64,000 nucleotides of DNA from Agromyces fucosus (GCF_004134865.1 NZ_SDPO01000002.1:620001-684000), one strand, 5' to 3'; counted from the stretch's first letter, positions 26,026 through 40,239 are shown. A program made the numbers and translations. Notes: generated from the sequence alone by a model not told the origin.

Positions 26026-27063
26026 TCAGAGCGCGAACGCCAGCCCGAGCCCGATGCCGTAGACGAGTGCCGTGAGGCTCGCGAGCTGCAGGGCGATGAT
26101 GAGCTCCCGCGGGGTCTTCGCCGTGAGCACGATGAGGCAGGCGGGCAGTGCCGCGAGCAGGGCGAACATGACGAGCCACGCCGCCGGGTAGAACAGCGCG
26201 AAGAAGCCGACGATGACGAACGGCACGAGCATGAAGACGGCGAACAGGATGCGTCCCGCGAGCGGACCGACGAGCACGGCGAGCGTGCGCTTGCCGGCCA
26301 CCTTGTCTTGCACGACGTCGCGCAGGTTGTTGGCCATGAGCACCGCGCAGGCGATGAGCCCCACCCCGACGCCGCCGAGCCACGCCTCGAAGTTGACGGT
26401 GAGCGCCTGCACGAACGCAGAACCCGCCGTCGCGACGAGCCCGAAGAAGACGAAGACGAAGAGCTCGCCGAGGCCGTAGTAGCCATAGGGATGCTTGCCG
26501 CCGGTGTAGAACCAGGCGGCGACGATCGCGACCGCGCCCACGGCGAGCAACCACCACTGGCCCGTCACGACCGTGAGCGCGAGTCCGGCGATGCCCGCGA
26601 GCGCGAAGAAGCTCAGCGCGACGGTGAGCACCTGCTTGGGCTTGGCCACGCCCGACCCCGTGAGGCGGGCCGGGCCGACCCGGTGCTCGTCGGTGCCGCG
26701 CACCCCGTCGGAGTAGTCGTTGGCGTAGTTGACGCCGATCTGCAGCGCGAGCGCGACGACGAGGGCGAGCAGCGCCCGCGCCGGGTGCCACGGTCCGTCG
26801 GGGATCGCGACGATGCCGGCGCCCGTGCCGAGGGCGACCGGTGCGATCGCGAGCGGCAGGGTGCGCAGTCTCGCGCCCGACACCCAGTCGGCGGCCGTGG
26901 CGCGGTCGCGCGCGCCGGGCTTCGCAGCCGGCTTCGCGCCGGGCTTGGCGGCCGGATCCGCGCCTCGAGCGGCCTTCGCGGGGTTCCCGCTGCGCCCCGG
27001 CGTACGGGACTTTCCGGCGAGATCGGCGGCGGGGTTCAGGCGTTGGGGTTTCGGGCGGGCCAC
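26026..27063 (-). CDS. menA: 1,4-dihydroxy-2-naphthoate polyprenyltransferase
   Basis: Integral membrane UbiA-family prenyltransferase that attaches the polyprenyl tail, 345 residues, about eight helices. Asp-rich site NYANDYSDGVRGTD (prenyl diphosphate/Mg2+) and second motif NNLRDVVQDKVAGKRTLAV. The first ~55 residues are an unusual Ala/Lys/Pro-rich extension (repeats of AKPGA) before WVSGARLRTLPLAIAP. GTG 27063 stands 6 nt from a TAGCAT box which overlaps the menE stop. Confidence 0.94.
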   Translation of the reverse strand: MARPKPQRLNPAADLAGKSRTPGRSGNPAKAARGADPAAKPGAKPAAKPGARDRATAADWVSGARLRTLPLAIAPVALGTGAGIVAIPDGPWHPARALLALVVALALQIGVNYANDYSDGVRGTDEHRVGPARLTGSGVAKPKQVLTVALSFFALAGIAGLALTVVTGQWWLLAVGAVAIVAAWFYTGGKHPYGYYGLGELFVFVFFGLVATAGSAFVQALTVNFEAWLGGVGVGLIACAVLMANNLRDVVQDKVAGKRTLAVLVGPLAGRILFAVFMLVPFVIVGFFALFYPAAWLVMFALLAALPACLIVLTAKTPRELIIALQLASLTALVYGIGLGLAFAL

Positions 27064-27069
27064 ACGAAC

Positions 27070-27075
27070 ATGCTA
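27070..27075 (-). promoter_or_regulatory. -10 box of menA inside the menE 3' end (leaderless type)
   Basis: TAGCAT on the minus strand, 6 nt before GTG 27063. Its first three bases are the menE stop codon TAG. Confidence 0.5.
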
Positions 27076-28374
27076 GTTCGCGTCCGGCTCGGAGAACCCG
27101 GCGCCGACGTCCTCCGCCGCAGCATCGGCGAACAACCGTGCGAGGCGTCTCCGGTCGGGCTTGCCCGAGGCCAGCAGCGGCAGCGCGTCGAGTCGCAGCA
27201 GCCGCACGGGGCGGGCCGCAGGCGCGAGCCCCGCGGCATCCGTCGCCGTCGCGAGCGCCGCGAGGTTCGCGGATGTCGCTGCATCCGCACGCCCGAGGTG
27301 ACGCGATCCGTCGTTCCCGTCGCGCGCAGCGTCGGTTCGCGTCATCTCACCGATCGCGACGACGACCCCCGGCCGCTGACCCCACTCGGCGTCGTCCGCC
27401 GCGACCACGACGGCCTCGGCGAACCCGGGAACGCCCCGGATCGCGCGCTCGACCTCCCCGAGCGCGACCTTCACGCCGCCCGAGATGATGACGTCGTCGG
27501 CTCGACCCGAGATGCGGAGCCTGCTGGCACCGTCGTCGGCCGGGATGAGCTCGCCGAGGTCGCCGGTGCGGTACCAGCGGGTGCCGTCGGCGTCGGTGAT
27601 GAAGGCCTCTGCCGTGCGCCCGGGGTCGTCGAGGTAGCCGCTCGCGAGCATCGGGCCGCTCAGCTGCACCTCTCCCCCGACGATGCGCACGCCGACCCCT
27701 GGCAGCAGCATGCCATCGTAGACGCAGCCGCCCGCGGTCTCGCTCGAGCCGTAGGTGCGGTGCACGCGGGCACCGAGGCCGGCGGCACGCTCCACGAGCC
27801 CGGCGGGCGCCGCCTGGCCCCCGAGGAGGATCCGGTCGAACGAGCGCAGGGCATCCGCTACCGCGGCATCGTCGGCGGCGGCCTCCACGAGCCGGGCGAG
27901 CTGCACAGGAACGAGCGAGGTGAACCGCGCGCCTGCAGGGTCGAGCCGGGCGGATGCCGCAGCGAACGCCAGCGGGTCGAAATGCCCCTGCGGCATCACG
28001 ACGGGTTCGGTGCCCGCGAGGATCGAGCGCACGAGCACCTGCACGCCCGCGATGTAGGTCGCCGGCAGCGCGAGCAGCCACTGGCCGTGCTGCCCGCCGA
28101 ACCACTGCTCGGTCGCGCCGGCGCTCGCCCGGAGTGCACCGGCCGAGAGCATCACGCGCTTCGGGGCATCCGTCGACCCGCTCGTCTCGACGACGAGGGC
28201 GACGTCGCCCGGTACATGCCCGGCGACCAGGTCGGCACTCGCGGGCTCGGCGTCGCCCGCGACCGGCAGCACCGCGAGAGCCGCCTCGTCGAAGAGCACG
28301 GCCTGCCGCAGCTGCGCGATCAGGGCAGGCGTGTCGCCGGCTGCAACCCGGATGAGCGGTTTCACGGGCTCCAC
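27073..28374 (-). CDS. menE: o-Succinylbenzoate-CoA ligase
   Basis: AMP-forming acyl-CoA ligase of menaquinone synthesis, about 433 residues. Adenylate-forming motifs: ETSGSTDAPKRVMLS (A3), YGSSETAGGCVYDG (A5), WYRTGDLGE (A7), RADDVIISGGVKVALGEVE (A8) and PLLASGKPDRRRL (A10). Three GTG codons (28380, 28374, 28365) are possible starts; 28374 has AGG eight bases upstream. The extra ~45 in-frame residues upstream overlap menB poorly and look spurious. Confidence 0.92.
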   Translation of the reverse strand: MEPVKPLIRVAAGDTPALIAQLRQAVLFDEAALAVLPVAGDAEPASADLVAGHVPGDVALVVETSGSTDAPKRVMLSAGALRASAGATEQWFGGQHGQWLLALPATYIAGVQVLVRSILAGTEPVVMPQGHFDPLAFAAASARLDPAGARFTSLVPVQLARLVEAAADDAAVADALRSFDRILLGGQAAPAGLVERAAGLGARVHRTYGSSETAGGCVYDGMLLPGVGVRIVGGEVQLSGPMLASGYLDDPGRTAEAFITDADGTRWYRTGDLGELIPADDGASRLRISGRADDVIISGGVKVALGEVERAIRGVPGFAEAVVVAADDAEWGQRPGVVVAIGEMTRTDAARDGNDGSRHLGRADAATSANLAALATATDAAGLAPAARPVRLLRLDALPLLASGKPDRRRLARLFADAAAEDVGAGFSEPDAN

Positions 28375-28408
28375 CGGCACCGCCTGAACCGGTGACCCGT
28401 AACCGGCA

Positions 28409-29341
28409 TCAGTAGTGCCACGGGTACGGGCCCCAGTCGGGGTCGCGCTTCTCGAGGAAGGCATCGCGGCCCTCGACGGCCTCGTCGGTGCCGTAGGCGA
28501 GTCGCGTCGCCTCACCCGCGAAGACCTGCTGGCCGACCATGCCGTCGTCCACCGCGTTGAACGCGAACTTCAGCATGCGCACGGCGGTCGGCGACTTCGT
28601 CAGGATCGTGCGCGCCATCGCGATGGCCTCGCGTTCGAGCTCGGCGTGGGGCACGACGCGGTTCACGGCACCCATCTCGTAGGCGCGCTCGGCCGAGTAC
28701 TCCTCGGCCAGGAAGAACACCTCGCGAGCGAACTTCTGCCCGATCTGGCGGGCGAAGTACGCGCTGCCGTAGCCGGCGTCGAAGCTGCCGACGTCGGCGT
28801 CGGTCTGCTTGAACCGGCCGTGCTCGCGGCTCGCGATCGTCAGGTCGCAGACGACGTGCAGCGAGTGGCCGCCGCCGGCAGCCCAGCCGGGCACGACCGC
28901 GATGACGACCTTCGGCATGAAGCGGATGAGCCGCTGCACCTCGAGGATGTGGAGGCGGCCCGTGCTCGCAGCTGCGGCCGGGTCGCGGACGACCGCGGTC
29001 TCGTCGGCCGAGTACTGGTAGCCGTCGCGCCCCCGGATGCGCTGGTCGCCGCCCGAGCAGAACGCCCAGCCGCCGTCCTTCGCACTCGGCCCGTTGCCGG
29101 TCAGCAGCACCACGCCGATGCGCGGGTTCGTGCGCGCGTCTTCGAGCGCGCGGTAGAGCTCGTCGACCGTGTGCGGCCGGAAGGCGTTGCGCACCTCGGG
29201 CCGGTGGAACGCGATGCGCGCGATGCGGCCGTCGTTCGAGTGATGGTAGGTGATGTCGGTGAGGCCCGCAGCACCGGCGACAGCGGATGCCGCGTCGGTC
29301 CACTCGCTCGGATCGAACAGGTCGGACACCGCAGCGCTCAT
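28409..29341 (-). CDS. menB: 1,4-dihydroxy-2-naphthoyl-CoA synthase
   Basis: Crotonase-fold ring-closing enzyme, 310 residues, full length. Key segments: EVRNAFRPHTVDELYRALEDA, LLTGNGPSAKDGGWAFCSGGDQRIRGRDGY (oxyanion hole), GWAAGGGHSLHVVCDLTIAS and DADVGSFDAGYGSAYFAR, with the C-terminal DPDWGPYPWHY typical of MenB. Leaderless-type start. menE follows 34 nt later. Confidence 0.96.
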   Translation of the reverse strand: MSAAVSDLFDPSEWTDAASAVAGAAGLTDITYHHSNDGRIARIAFHRPEVRNAFRPHTVDELYRALEDARTNPRIGVVLLTGNGPSAKDGGWAFCSGGDQRIRGRDGYQYSADETAVVRDPAAAASTGRLHILEVQRLIRFMPKVVIAVVPGWAAGGGHSLHVVCDLTIASREHGRFKQTDADVGSFDAGYGSAYFARQIGQKFAREVFFLAEEYSAERAYEMGAVNRVVPHAELEREAIAMARTILTKSPTAVRMLKFAFNAVDDGMVGQQVFAGEATRLAYGTDEAVEGRDAFLEKRDPDWGPYPWHY

Positions 29342-29348
29342 GACCCCA

Positions 29349-29354
29349 AGCCTA
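29349..29354 (-). promoter_or_regulatory. -10 box of menB (leaderless type)
   Basis: TAGGCT on the minus strand, 7 nt before ATG 29341. Confidence 0.55.
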
Positions 29355-29388
29355 TTCCGCGCAGATCAGAACACGGCGGCTCCCCGGG

Positions 29389-29574
29389 CTAGAGGCCGAG
29401 CATGGCGCCGCCGTACGTCGTCACGACGACCACGACGGTGATGACCGCCGCGGTGATCGGGATCAGGGCCGCGATCACGAGCAGCACGCCACCGACGCCG
29501 ATGAGCACGTTCTTCGCGACCGGCTCCTCGGCCACCTCGGCGCCCTCGATGCCGAGTTGCTGCAGTCCGTCCAT
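29389..29574 (-). CDS. Small membrane protein of unknown function
   Basis: 61 residues starting at an ATG with a perfect GAGGAGG Shine-Dalgarno (5 nt spacing). An acidic N-terminus (EGAEVAEEPVAKN) leads into a Val/Ile-rich region, about 24-55, long enough for one or two membrane helices. No family recognised. It lies 47 nt upstream of menB in the same direction, with an intervening menB promoter. Confidence 0.65.
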   Translation of the reverse strand: MDGLQQLGIEGAEVAEEPVAKNVLIGVGGVLLVIAALIPITAAVITVVVVVTTYGGAMLGL

Positions 29575-29644
29575 GTGCGCCTCCTCGTGGGCGTTCACCC
29601 TAACAGGCCCCCATCTTCGCGAGCCGGGGTGCGAGACTGGGCAC

Positions 29645-30634
29645 ATGCTGCCCGAGCCGAACGAACTGCTCGCCACCGCCAGAGTCGTGGCCCTCCCCCT
29701 CGTGACGCGGTTCCGCGGCATCGACGTACGCGAGGCCGTGCTCTTCGAAGGGCCGGAGGGATGGACCGAGTTCTCGCCGTTCGTCGAGTACGACGACGAC
29801 GAGGCATCCGCTTGGCTCGCGGCCGCGATCGACTACGGCTGGACGGCCCCGCCGCCCGCGCTCCGCGACCGCATCCCGGTCAACGCGACCGTGCCGGCCG
29901 TCGACCCCGACAGCGTCGCGGCGGTGCTCGCGCGATTCCCCGGATGCCGTACGGCGAAAGTGAAGGTCGCGAGCGCCGACCAGACCCTGGCGCAGGATGT
30001 CGCCCGTGTGCGGGCGGTGCGCGAGGCACTCGGACCCGAGGGGCGCATCCGCATCGACGCGAACGCGGGCTGGAACGTCGACGAGGCCGAGCACGCGATC
30101 CACGCGCTCGCACCGTTCGACCTCGAGTACGTCGAGCAGCCCTGCGCGAGCGTCGAGGAGCTCGCCGAGATCCGCCGCCGAACGAAGTACATGGGGGTGC
30201 CGATCGCGGCCGACGAGAGCGTGCGCCGCGCCGACGACCCGCTCGCCGTGGCCGAGGCCGGTGCCGCCGACCTGCTCGTGATCAAGGCCCAGCCGCTCGG
30301 CGGCATCCATCGTGCACTCGAGCTCATCGGCCGCACCGGCCTGCCCGTCGTCGTCTCGAGTGCCCTCGACACGAGCATCGGCCTCTCGATGGGCGCGCAG
30401 CTCGCGGCATCCGTGCCCTCGCTCGAATTCGACTGCGGACTCGGCACCGCGTCGCTCCTGGCGGCGGATGTCACGCGGTCGCCGCTCATCCCCGAGGGCG
30501 GGTCGATCCCGGTCGGCCGGGTGCTGCCCGACCCCGCGCTGCTCGAGCGCTACGCGGCCTCGCCCGAGCGCACCGAGTGGTGGTTCGAGCGGGTCGTGCG
30601 ATGCCACGCGGTGCTCACGCAGCCGGTGGCCTGA
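29645..30634 (+). CDS. menC: o-Succinylbenzoate synthase
   Basis: Enolase-superfamily dehydratase of menaquinone synthesis, 329 residues. Catalytic Lys in TAKVKVAS (KxK), metal ligands in RIDANAGWN (Asp), YVEQPC (Glu) and IAADESV (Asp), and the second base Lys in VIKAQPLGG. Short actinobacterial MenC type. ATG 29645 is used; an in-frame upstream region is not coding. It is divergent from the small membrane gene. Confidence 0.93.
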   Translation: MLPEPNELLATARVVALPLVTRFRGIDVREAVLFEGPEGWTEFSPFVEYDDDEASAWLAAAIDYGWTAPPPALRDRIPVNATVPAVDPDSVAAVLARFPGCRTAKVKVASADQTLAQDVARVRAVREALGPEGRIRIDANAGWNVDEAEHAIHALAPFDLEYVEQPCASVEELAEIRRRTKYMGVPIAADESVRRADDPLAVAEAGAADLLVIKAQPLGGIHRALELIGRTGLPVVVSSALDTSIGLSMGAQLAASVPSLEFDCGLGTASLLAADVTRSPLIPEGGSIPVGRVLPDPALLERYAASPERTEWWFERVVRCHAVLTQPVA

Positions 30635-30661
30635 CGACCGCGGAGACGATCGACGGTGGCA

Positions 30662-31510
30662 TCAGGCCGCGCGCAGCAGCGACGCGTGATCGCGTGCGAA
30701 GGTCTCGAAGTCCCGCGCCGGCCGGCCGACCACCCGTTCGAAATCGGGTGTGGTGAGATCACCCCAGTTCGACGCGTACGCCCGCCCGTACTCGACGCTG
30801 ACTGCCGCCACCCATTCGGTGAGCCCGAAGCCGAGCATCGCCGTGTACGCCTGGTCGTCACTCAGCCGGCGGTACGCGACCGGCGTCTCGAGCACGGATG
30901 CCGCGGCATCGGCCGCCTCGTGCAGCGACATGCTCTCGGGGCCCGTGATCGTGTACGTGGCACCGGCATGTGCGTGCGGATCGGTGAGCACGGCGGCCGC
31001 GAACTCGGCGATGTCGCGCACGTCGATGAACCCGACGCGGCCATCGCCGAGCGCCCCGTAGAGGGCGTCGCCGTTCACGCTGCCGAGCAGGTTCTGCATG
31101 AAGAACGCGGGCCTGATGATGGTCCAGTCGATGCCCGAGGCACGCAGCTCGGCGTCGGAGAGGGCATGCAGCCTCCCGTTCCTGGTCGGGGCGTCGTGCG
31201 CCGCCCCGATCGCCGAGAGGCGCACGATGTGGCGCACACCGGCGGCGCGGGCCGCCCAGATCGCGTTCATGCTCGCGTGCGGCGCCTGCGGGCCCATGGC
31301 GGTGAGCAGCCAGAGGGTCTCGACGCCGTCGAAGGCGGCGCCGAGAGAGCTCGGGTCGTCGAGGTCGCCGACGACGACGTCGACGCCCGGGATCGCGGGA
31401 GCCTTCGCGATGTCGCGCACCATGGCCCGCACCTCGAGGCCGGAGTCGGCGAGTCGTTCGAGGAGGGCGCTGGAGATGTTGCCGTTGGCGCCGGTGATGA
31501 GCACGGTCAT
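30662..31510 (-). CDS. NmrA family NAD(P)-binding protein
   Basis: 282 residues, atypical short-chain dehydrogenase fold. Dinucleotide motif LITGANGNISSALL (4-17), VVVGDLDDPSSL and HIVRLSAIGA; the active-site Tyr/Lys pair of classic SDRs is not evident. Relatives include quinone oxidoreductase (QOR2)-like and redox-sensing proteins. Its start overlaps the monooxygenase stop (ATGA), so the two are co-translated under the MarR regulator. Confidence 0.88.
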   Translation of the reverse strand: MTVLITGANGNISSALLERLADSGLEVRAMVRDIAKAPAIPGVDVVVGDLDDPSSLGAAFDGVETLWLLTAMGPQAPHASMNAIWAARAAGVRHIVRLSAIGAAHDAPTRNGRLHALSDAELRASGIDWTIIRPAFFMQNLLGSVNGDALYGALGDGRVGFIDVRDIAEFAAAVLTDPHAHAGATYTITGPESMSLHEAADAAASVLETPVAYRRLSDDQAYTAMLGFGLTEWVAAVSVEYGRAYASNWGDLTTPDFERVVGRPARDFETFARDHASLLRAA

Positions 31511-31779
31511 GACGCCGGCCCGTCTTCGGAGACGATGAGCTCGTCGATGGCGGAGAAGAAGCCGGCGATGCCGGGCAGGTTCGCCCCTCGCTCACGCGAG
31601 AGCGCGAGGTCGGCAGCGCTTCGCCACTCGACGACGTCGAGCCATTCGTGGTCCGGGAGCTCCACGAGCCGGGCGCCGATGAAGCCCGGGCGATCGGTGC
31701 GGAAGTCGGCGAGCATGGCCGGTCGTGCCGCCAGCAGCGCCTCGCGGCCGGCGCGGAACCTGGTGAGTTCGATGATCAT
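31507..31779 (-). CDS. Antibiotic biosynthesis monooxygenase (ABM) family protein
   Basis: 90 residues with a single dimeric ferredoxin-like ABM fold (MIIELTRFRAG, DFRTDRPGFIGARLVELPDHEWLDVVEWRSAADL). Such small cofactor-free proteins oxidise or bind aromatic/quinone compounds. ATG 31779 has AAGGAG 9 nt upstream; that Shine-Dalgarno forms the 3' arm of a 7-bp hairpin (31791-31811). Confidence 0.82.
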   Translation of the reverse strand: MIIELTRFRAGREALLAARPAMLADFRTDRPGFIGARLVELPDHEWLDVVEWRSAADLALSRERGANLPGIAGFFSAIDELIVSEDGPAS

Positions 31780-31790
31780 GTGCGTGTTCT

Positions 31791-31811
31791 CCTTCGCTAC
31801 ACTGGCGAAGG
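31791..31811 (-). promoter_or_regulatory. Hairpin covering the monooxygenase Shine-Dalgarno
   Basis: CCTTCGC-N7-GCGAAGG, a perfect 7-bp inverted repeat. In the leftward mRNA the 3' arm includes GAAGG of the ribosome binding site, so folding would hide it. Confidence 0.5.
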
Positions 31812-31841
31812 TATAGTAAGAATTCATGATCGTCAAGATCA
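31812..31841 (-). promoter_or_regulatory. Promoter of the ABM-NmrA operon with overlapping MarR-type operator
   Basis: On the minus strand the palindrome TGATCTTGACGATCA (31841-31827) embeds the -35 TTGACG; TATACC, 15 nt further (31817-31812), serves as -10. A repressor bound to the palindrome would block RNA polymerase. The adjoining divergent MarR gene is the obvious candidate. Confidence 0.6.
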
Positions 31842-31863
31842 GTGACTAAATGCGAGGAACTTG

Positions 31864-32334
31864 ATGAGACGCAGTGAACGGAAGGCCGCATCGCCCGACC
31901 TCGGCATCCTCGCCAATCGCGCGCTGCACACGGTGCAGCGCGAGCTGTTCCGCACGCTCGCCGAGCAGGGCCATCCCGACCTGCGCCCGCGTCACGGCGC
32001 GGTCATGGCGTTCATCGACGAAGAGGGCAGCCGTGCCACCGATCTCGCCCAGCAGTCGGGTCAGCACAAGCAGGTGATCGGCACCCTCGTCGACGAACTG
32101 GCCGCCCTCGGCTACGTGCGGCGCGAGCCCGACCCCGACGATCGTCGCGCCAAGCTCGTGGTACCGACCGAGCGCGGACTCGACCAGATGCAGCGTTCGG
32201 ACGCGATCGTCGCCGAGATCGAAGCCCGCCACGCGGAGGCGGCTGGCGACGCGGCGTACGACGCGTTCAAGCGGCTGCTCCGGCAGGTCGGCGAAGCGCC
32301 ATCGGCCGACGGCGACGCCGGCGTCACCCCGTGA
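31864..32334 (+). CDS. MarR family transcriptional regulator
   Basis: 156 residues, winged-helix dimer: RPRHGAVMAFIDEEGSRATDLAQQSGQHKQVIGTLVDELAALGYVRREPDPDDRRAKLVVPTERG is the full MarR DNA-binding core with the DxRxK wing. ATG 31864 has GAGGA upstream. Divergent from the ABM-NmrA operon, whose promoter holds a matching palindrome. The 3' end overlaps the convergent MerR gene by 11 nt. Confidence 0.92.
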   Translation: MRRSERKAASPDLGILANRALHTVQRELFRTLAEQGHPDLRPRHGAVMAFIDEEGSRATDLAQQSGQHKQVIGTLVDELAALGYVRREPDPDDRRAKLVVPTERGLDQMQRSDAIVAEIEARHAEAAGDAAYDAFKRLLRQVGEAPSADGDAGVTP

Positions 32335-32686
32335 CGGTCGCGCGCTCCAGGTAGCTCGTGATGGCGTCGCGGTTCTTCGCGAGACATCCGATGCGCTGAT
32401 CGAGTTGGGCGCGGCGCTCGGCGAGCGTCTCGGCGAGATCGCGCTGGATCACGGGCGCCACGGCGTTCGACGTGCTCGCGAGGCACGGCAGCATGTCACG
32501 GATCACGGCGGTCGGGATGCCGGCCTCGATGAGGCCGCGCACCTGGTTCACCCGCTCGATCGCGGAGTCGGCGTACTCGCGGTAGCCGTTGTGCTCGCGC
32601 GTCGAGCTCACGAGGCCCTGCTCCTCGTAATAGCGCAGCAAGCGCGTCGCGACGCCCGTCCGCGTCGAGAGTTCGCCGATTTGCAT
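32324..32686 (-). CDS. MerR family transcriptional regulator
   Basis: 120 residues. N-terminal helix-turn-helix and wing MQIGELSTRTGVATRLLRYYEEQGL and YREYADSAIERVNQVRGLIEAG, followed by a dimerisation coiled coil (about 85-115) with CLAKNRDAI. It is an AcnR/CueR-like short MerR; the single conserved Cys does not define a metal site. The strong AGGAGG Shine-Dalgarno sets the start. Divergent from the MFS gene. Confidence 0.92.
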   Translation of the reverse strand: MQIGELSTRTGVATRLLRYYEEQGLVSSTREHNGYREYADSAIERVNQVRGLIEAGIPTAVIRDMLPCLASTSNAVAPVIQRDLAETLAERRAQLDQRIGCLAKNRDAITSYLERATVTG

Positions 32687-32728
32687 GCCGCCTCCTGTGT
32701 CGTCGCGTTCGTCGTCTGATCCTCACGA

Positions 32729-32766
32729 CTTGACCTTCACATTAGTGTCAAGGTTCGACACTGTCG
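32729..32766. promoter_or_regulatory. MerR-type operator/promoter between the merR-like and MFS genes
   Basis: ACCTTCACA-TTAG-TGTCAAGGT (32732-32753) is a near-perfect dyad that begins within a rightward -35 TTGACC (32729-32734), the long-spacer layout of MerR promoters. On the other strand TTGACA (32750-32745) may be the merR -35. A second palindrome, TCGACA-C-TGTCGA, lies at 32754-32766. Confidence 0.6.
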
Positions 32767-32768
32767 AC

Positions 32769-34007
32769 ATGGCTTCACCGATCACCGACTCTCTGACCCT
32801 GCCGAAGCGTGCCGCGGCCGCCGGCCCCTCGCGCCGCAGCGGCCGCACCCGCCTTCCGCTGAACGGGCTGCTCGCCCTCGCCGCCGTCGTCTTCACCGGC
32901 GTCGTCACCGAGATCCTGCCGGCCGGCCTCCTGCCGCAGATGAGCGCCGATCTCGGGGCATCCGAGTCCCAGATCGGCCAGCTCGTGGCGATCTACGCGG
33001 TCACGACCGCGATCACCGCGATCCCGCTGACCGCACTCACCCGCAGCGTGCCCCGCAAGCCGCTCCTGGTGGCGCTCGTGCTCGGCTTCGCCCTCGTGAA
33101 CGGCGTCACGGCGATCGCCGACTCCTACGCGCTCATCCTCATCGCCCGCGTGCTCGGCGGCATGCTCGCCGGGCTGCTCTGGGCGATGGCCGCCGGCTAT
33201 GCCATGCGCACCGTCGAACCCGAGCACTCGGGCCGGGCGCTCTCGATCGCGATGGTCGGCACTCCCCTGGCGTTCGCCTTCGGCCTGCCGATCGCGACCA
33301 TGCTCGGCGGCGCCGTCGGCTGGCGCGCGGCGTTCGGCCTCATCGCGATCGTCGGCGTCGGCCTCGCCGTCTGGGCGGTCGCCGCCCTGCCGTCGTTCCC
33401 AGGAGAACGGGCGGGGGCTCGCCCGTCACTGGCATCGGTGCTGCGGATGCCGGGACTGGCCGCGGTGCTCGCGACCACGGCGTTCTTCATCCTCGCCCAC
33501 AACATCGCCTACACCTACATCGCGCCCCTGACCGTGGCGTCCGGCCTCGACGCGCACCTCGACCTCGCGCTGCTCGTGTTCGGCGTGCTCGCCGTGGTGG
33601 GCGTGATCGGGGCCGGCGCCCTCGTCGACCGGCGCATGCGCTCGATGGTCATCGTCGCGGCGGTGCTGCTCGGCGCAGCGATGATCGCGATCGGGCTCTG
33701 GGCCGCCCAGCCGATCGTGGTCTTCCTCGCACTCGGCGTCTGGGGTCTCGCCTACGGCAGTGCGCCCACGCTGCTGCAGGCCGCGCCGGCGCGGATCGCG
33801 GGCGACGCAGCGGATGTCGCGCAGTCGATGGTCGTCGCGACATGGAACGGCTCGATCGCGGCGGGCGCGTTCGTCGGCGGTCTCGCGCTCGATGCGCTGG
33901 GCGTCGACTGGCTGCCGTGGCTCGCGCTGGCACTGCTCGCGGTTGCGGCGGCGATCGCCGCGACCGTGCGCACGGCCTTCGCGCCGATCACCCCGCCGGT
34001 CGAGTAG
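32769..34007 (+). CDS. MFS transporter, drug-efflux (DHA1) type
   Basis: 412 residues, twelve predicted membrane helices. TEILPAGLLPQMSADLGASESQIGQLVAIYA is the typical first-helix region of DHA1 exporters of the AraJ/Cmx group, and RVLGGMLAGLLWAMAAGYAMR carries motif C/D features. It probably exports a drug or sugar; substrate unknown. Control by the divergent MerR regulator is likely. The stop codon TAG is part of the repeat element at 33998. Confidence 0.88.
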   Translation: MASPITDSLTLPKRAAAAGPSRRSGRTRLPLNGLLALAAVVFTGVVTEILPAGLLPQMSADLGASESQIGQLVAIYAVTTAITAIPLTALTRSVPRKPLLVALVLGFALVNGVTAIADSYALILIARVLGGMLAGLLWAMAAGYAMRTVEPEHSGRALSIAMVGTPLAFAFGLPIATMLGGAVGWRAAFGLIAIVGVGLAVWAVAALPSFPGERAGARPSLASVLRMPGLAAVLATTAFFILAHNIAYTYIAPLTVASGLDAHLDLALLVFGVLAVVGVIGAGALVDRRMRSMVIVAAVLLGAAMIAIGLWAAQPIVVFLALGVWGLAYGSAPTLLQAAPARIAGDAADVAQSMVVATWNGSIAAGAFVGGLALDALGVDWLPWLALALLAVAAAIAATVRTAFAPITPPVE

Positions 34008-34071
34008 CGCGGAGCGCGTATCGAGACCCCTTCCGAGGTCTCGATACGCCTCCTTCGTCGGCTCCTCGACC
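33998..34071. repeat. Paired REP-like elements forming a large hairpin between convergent genes
   Basis: Two oppositely oriented copies (33998-34028 and 34037-34071). GCGTATCGAGACC (34016-34028) and GGTCTCGATACGC (34037-34049) form a perfect 13-bp stem with 8-nt loop; outer arms GGTCGAG and CTCGACC can pair too. It begins over the MFS stop codon and ends 13 nt before the amylopullulanase stop, a plausible two-way terminator. Confidence 0.75.
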
Positions 34072-34084
34072 GACGAGACTCTGC

Positions 34085-40144
<6,060 letters not shown>

Positions 40145-40218
40145 CCTTGACTCCCGATTCCCGGCACGACCGCGTGCCTCCGACCTGCAGGCGACCGTAG
40201 CAGCGGCCTCGCCGTTAA

Positions 40219-40232
40219 TGCAAGCGCTTACA
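40219..40232. promoter_or_regulatory. LacI/GalR-type operator between the starch enzyme genes
   Basis: TGCAAGCGCTTACA fits the cre/MalR consensus TGNAANCGNTNNCA. It lies in the 232-bp divergent gap, just upstream of the amylase -35. Confidence 0.75.
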
Positions 40233-40239
40233 AATCTGC

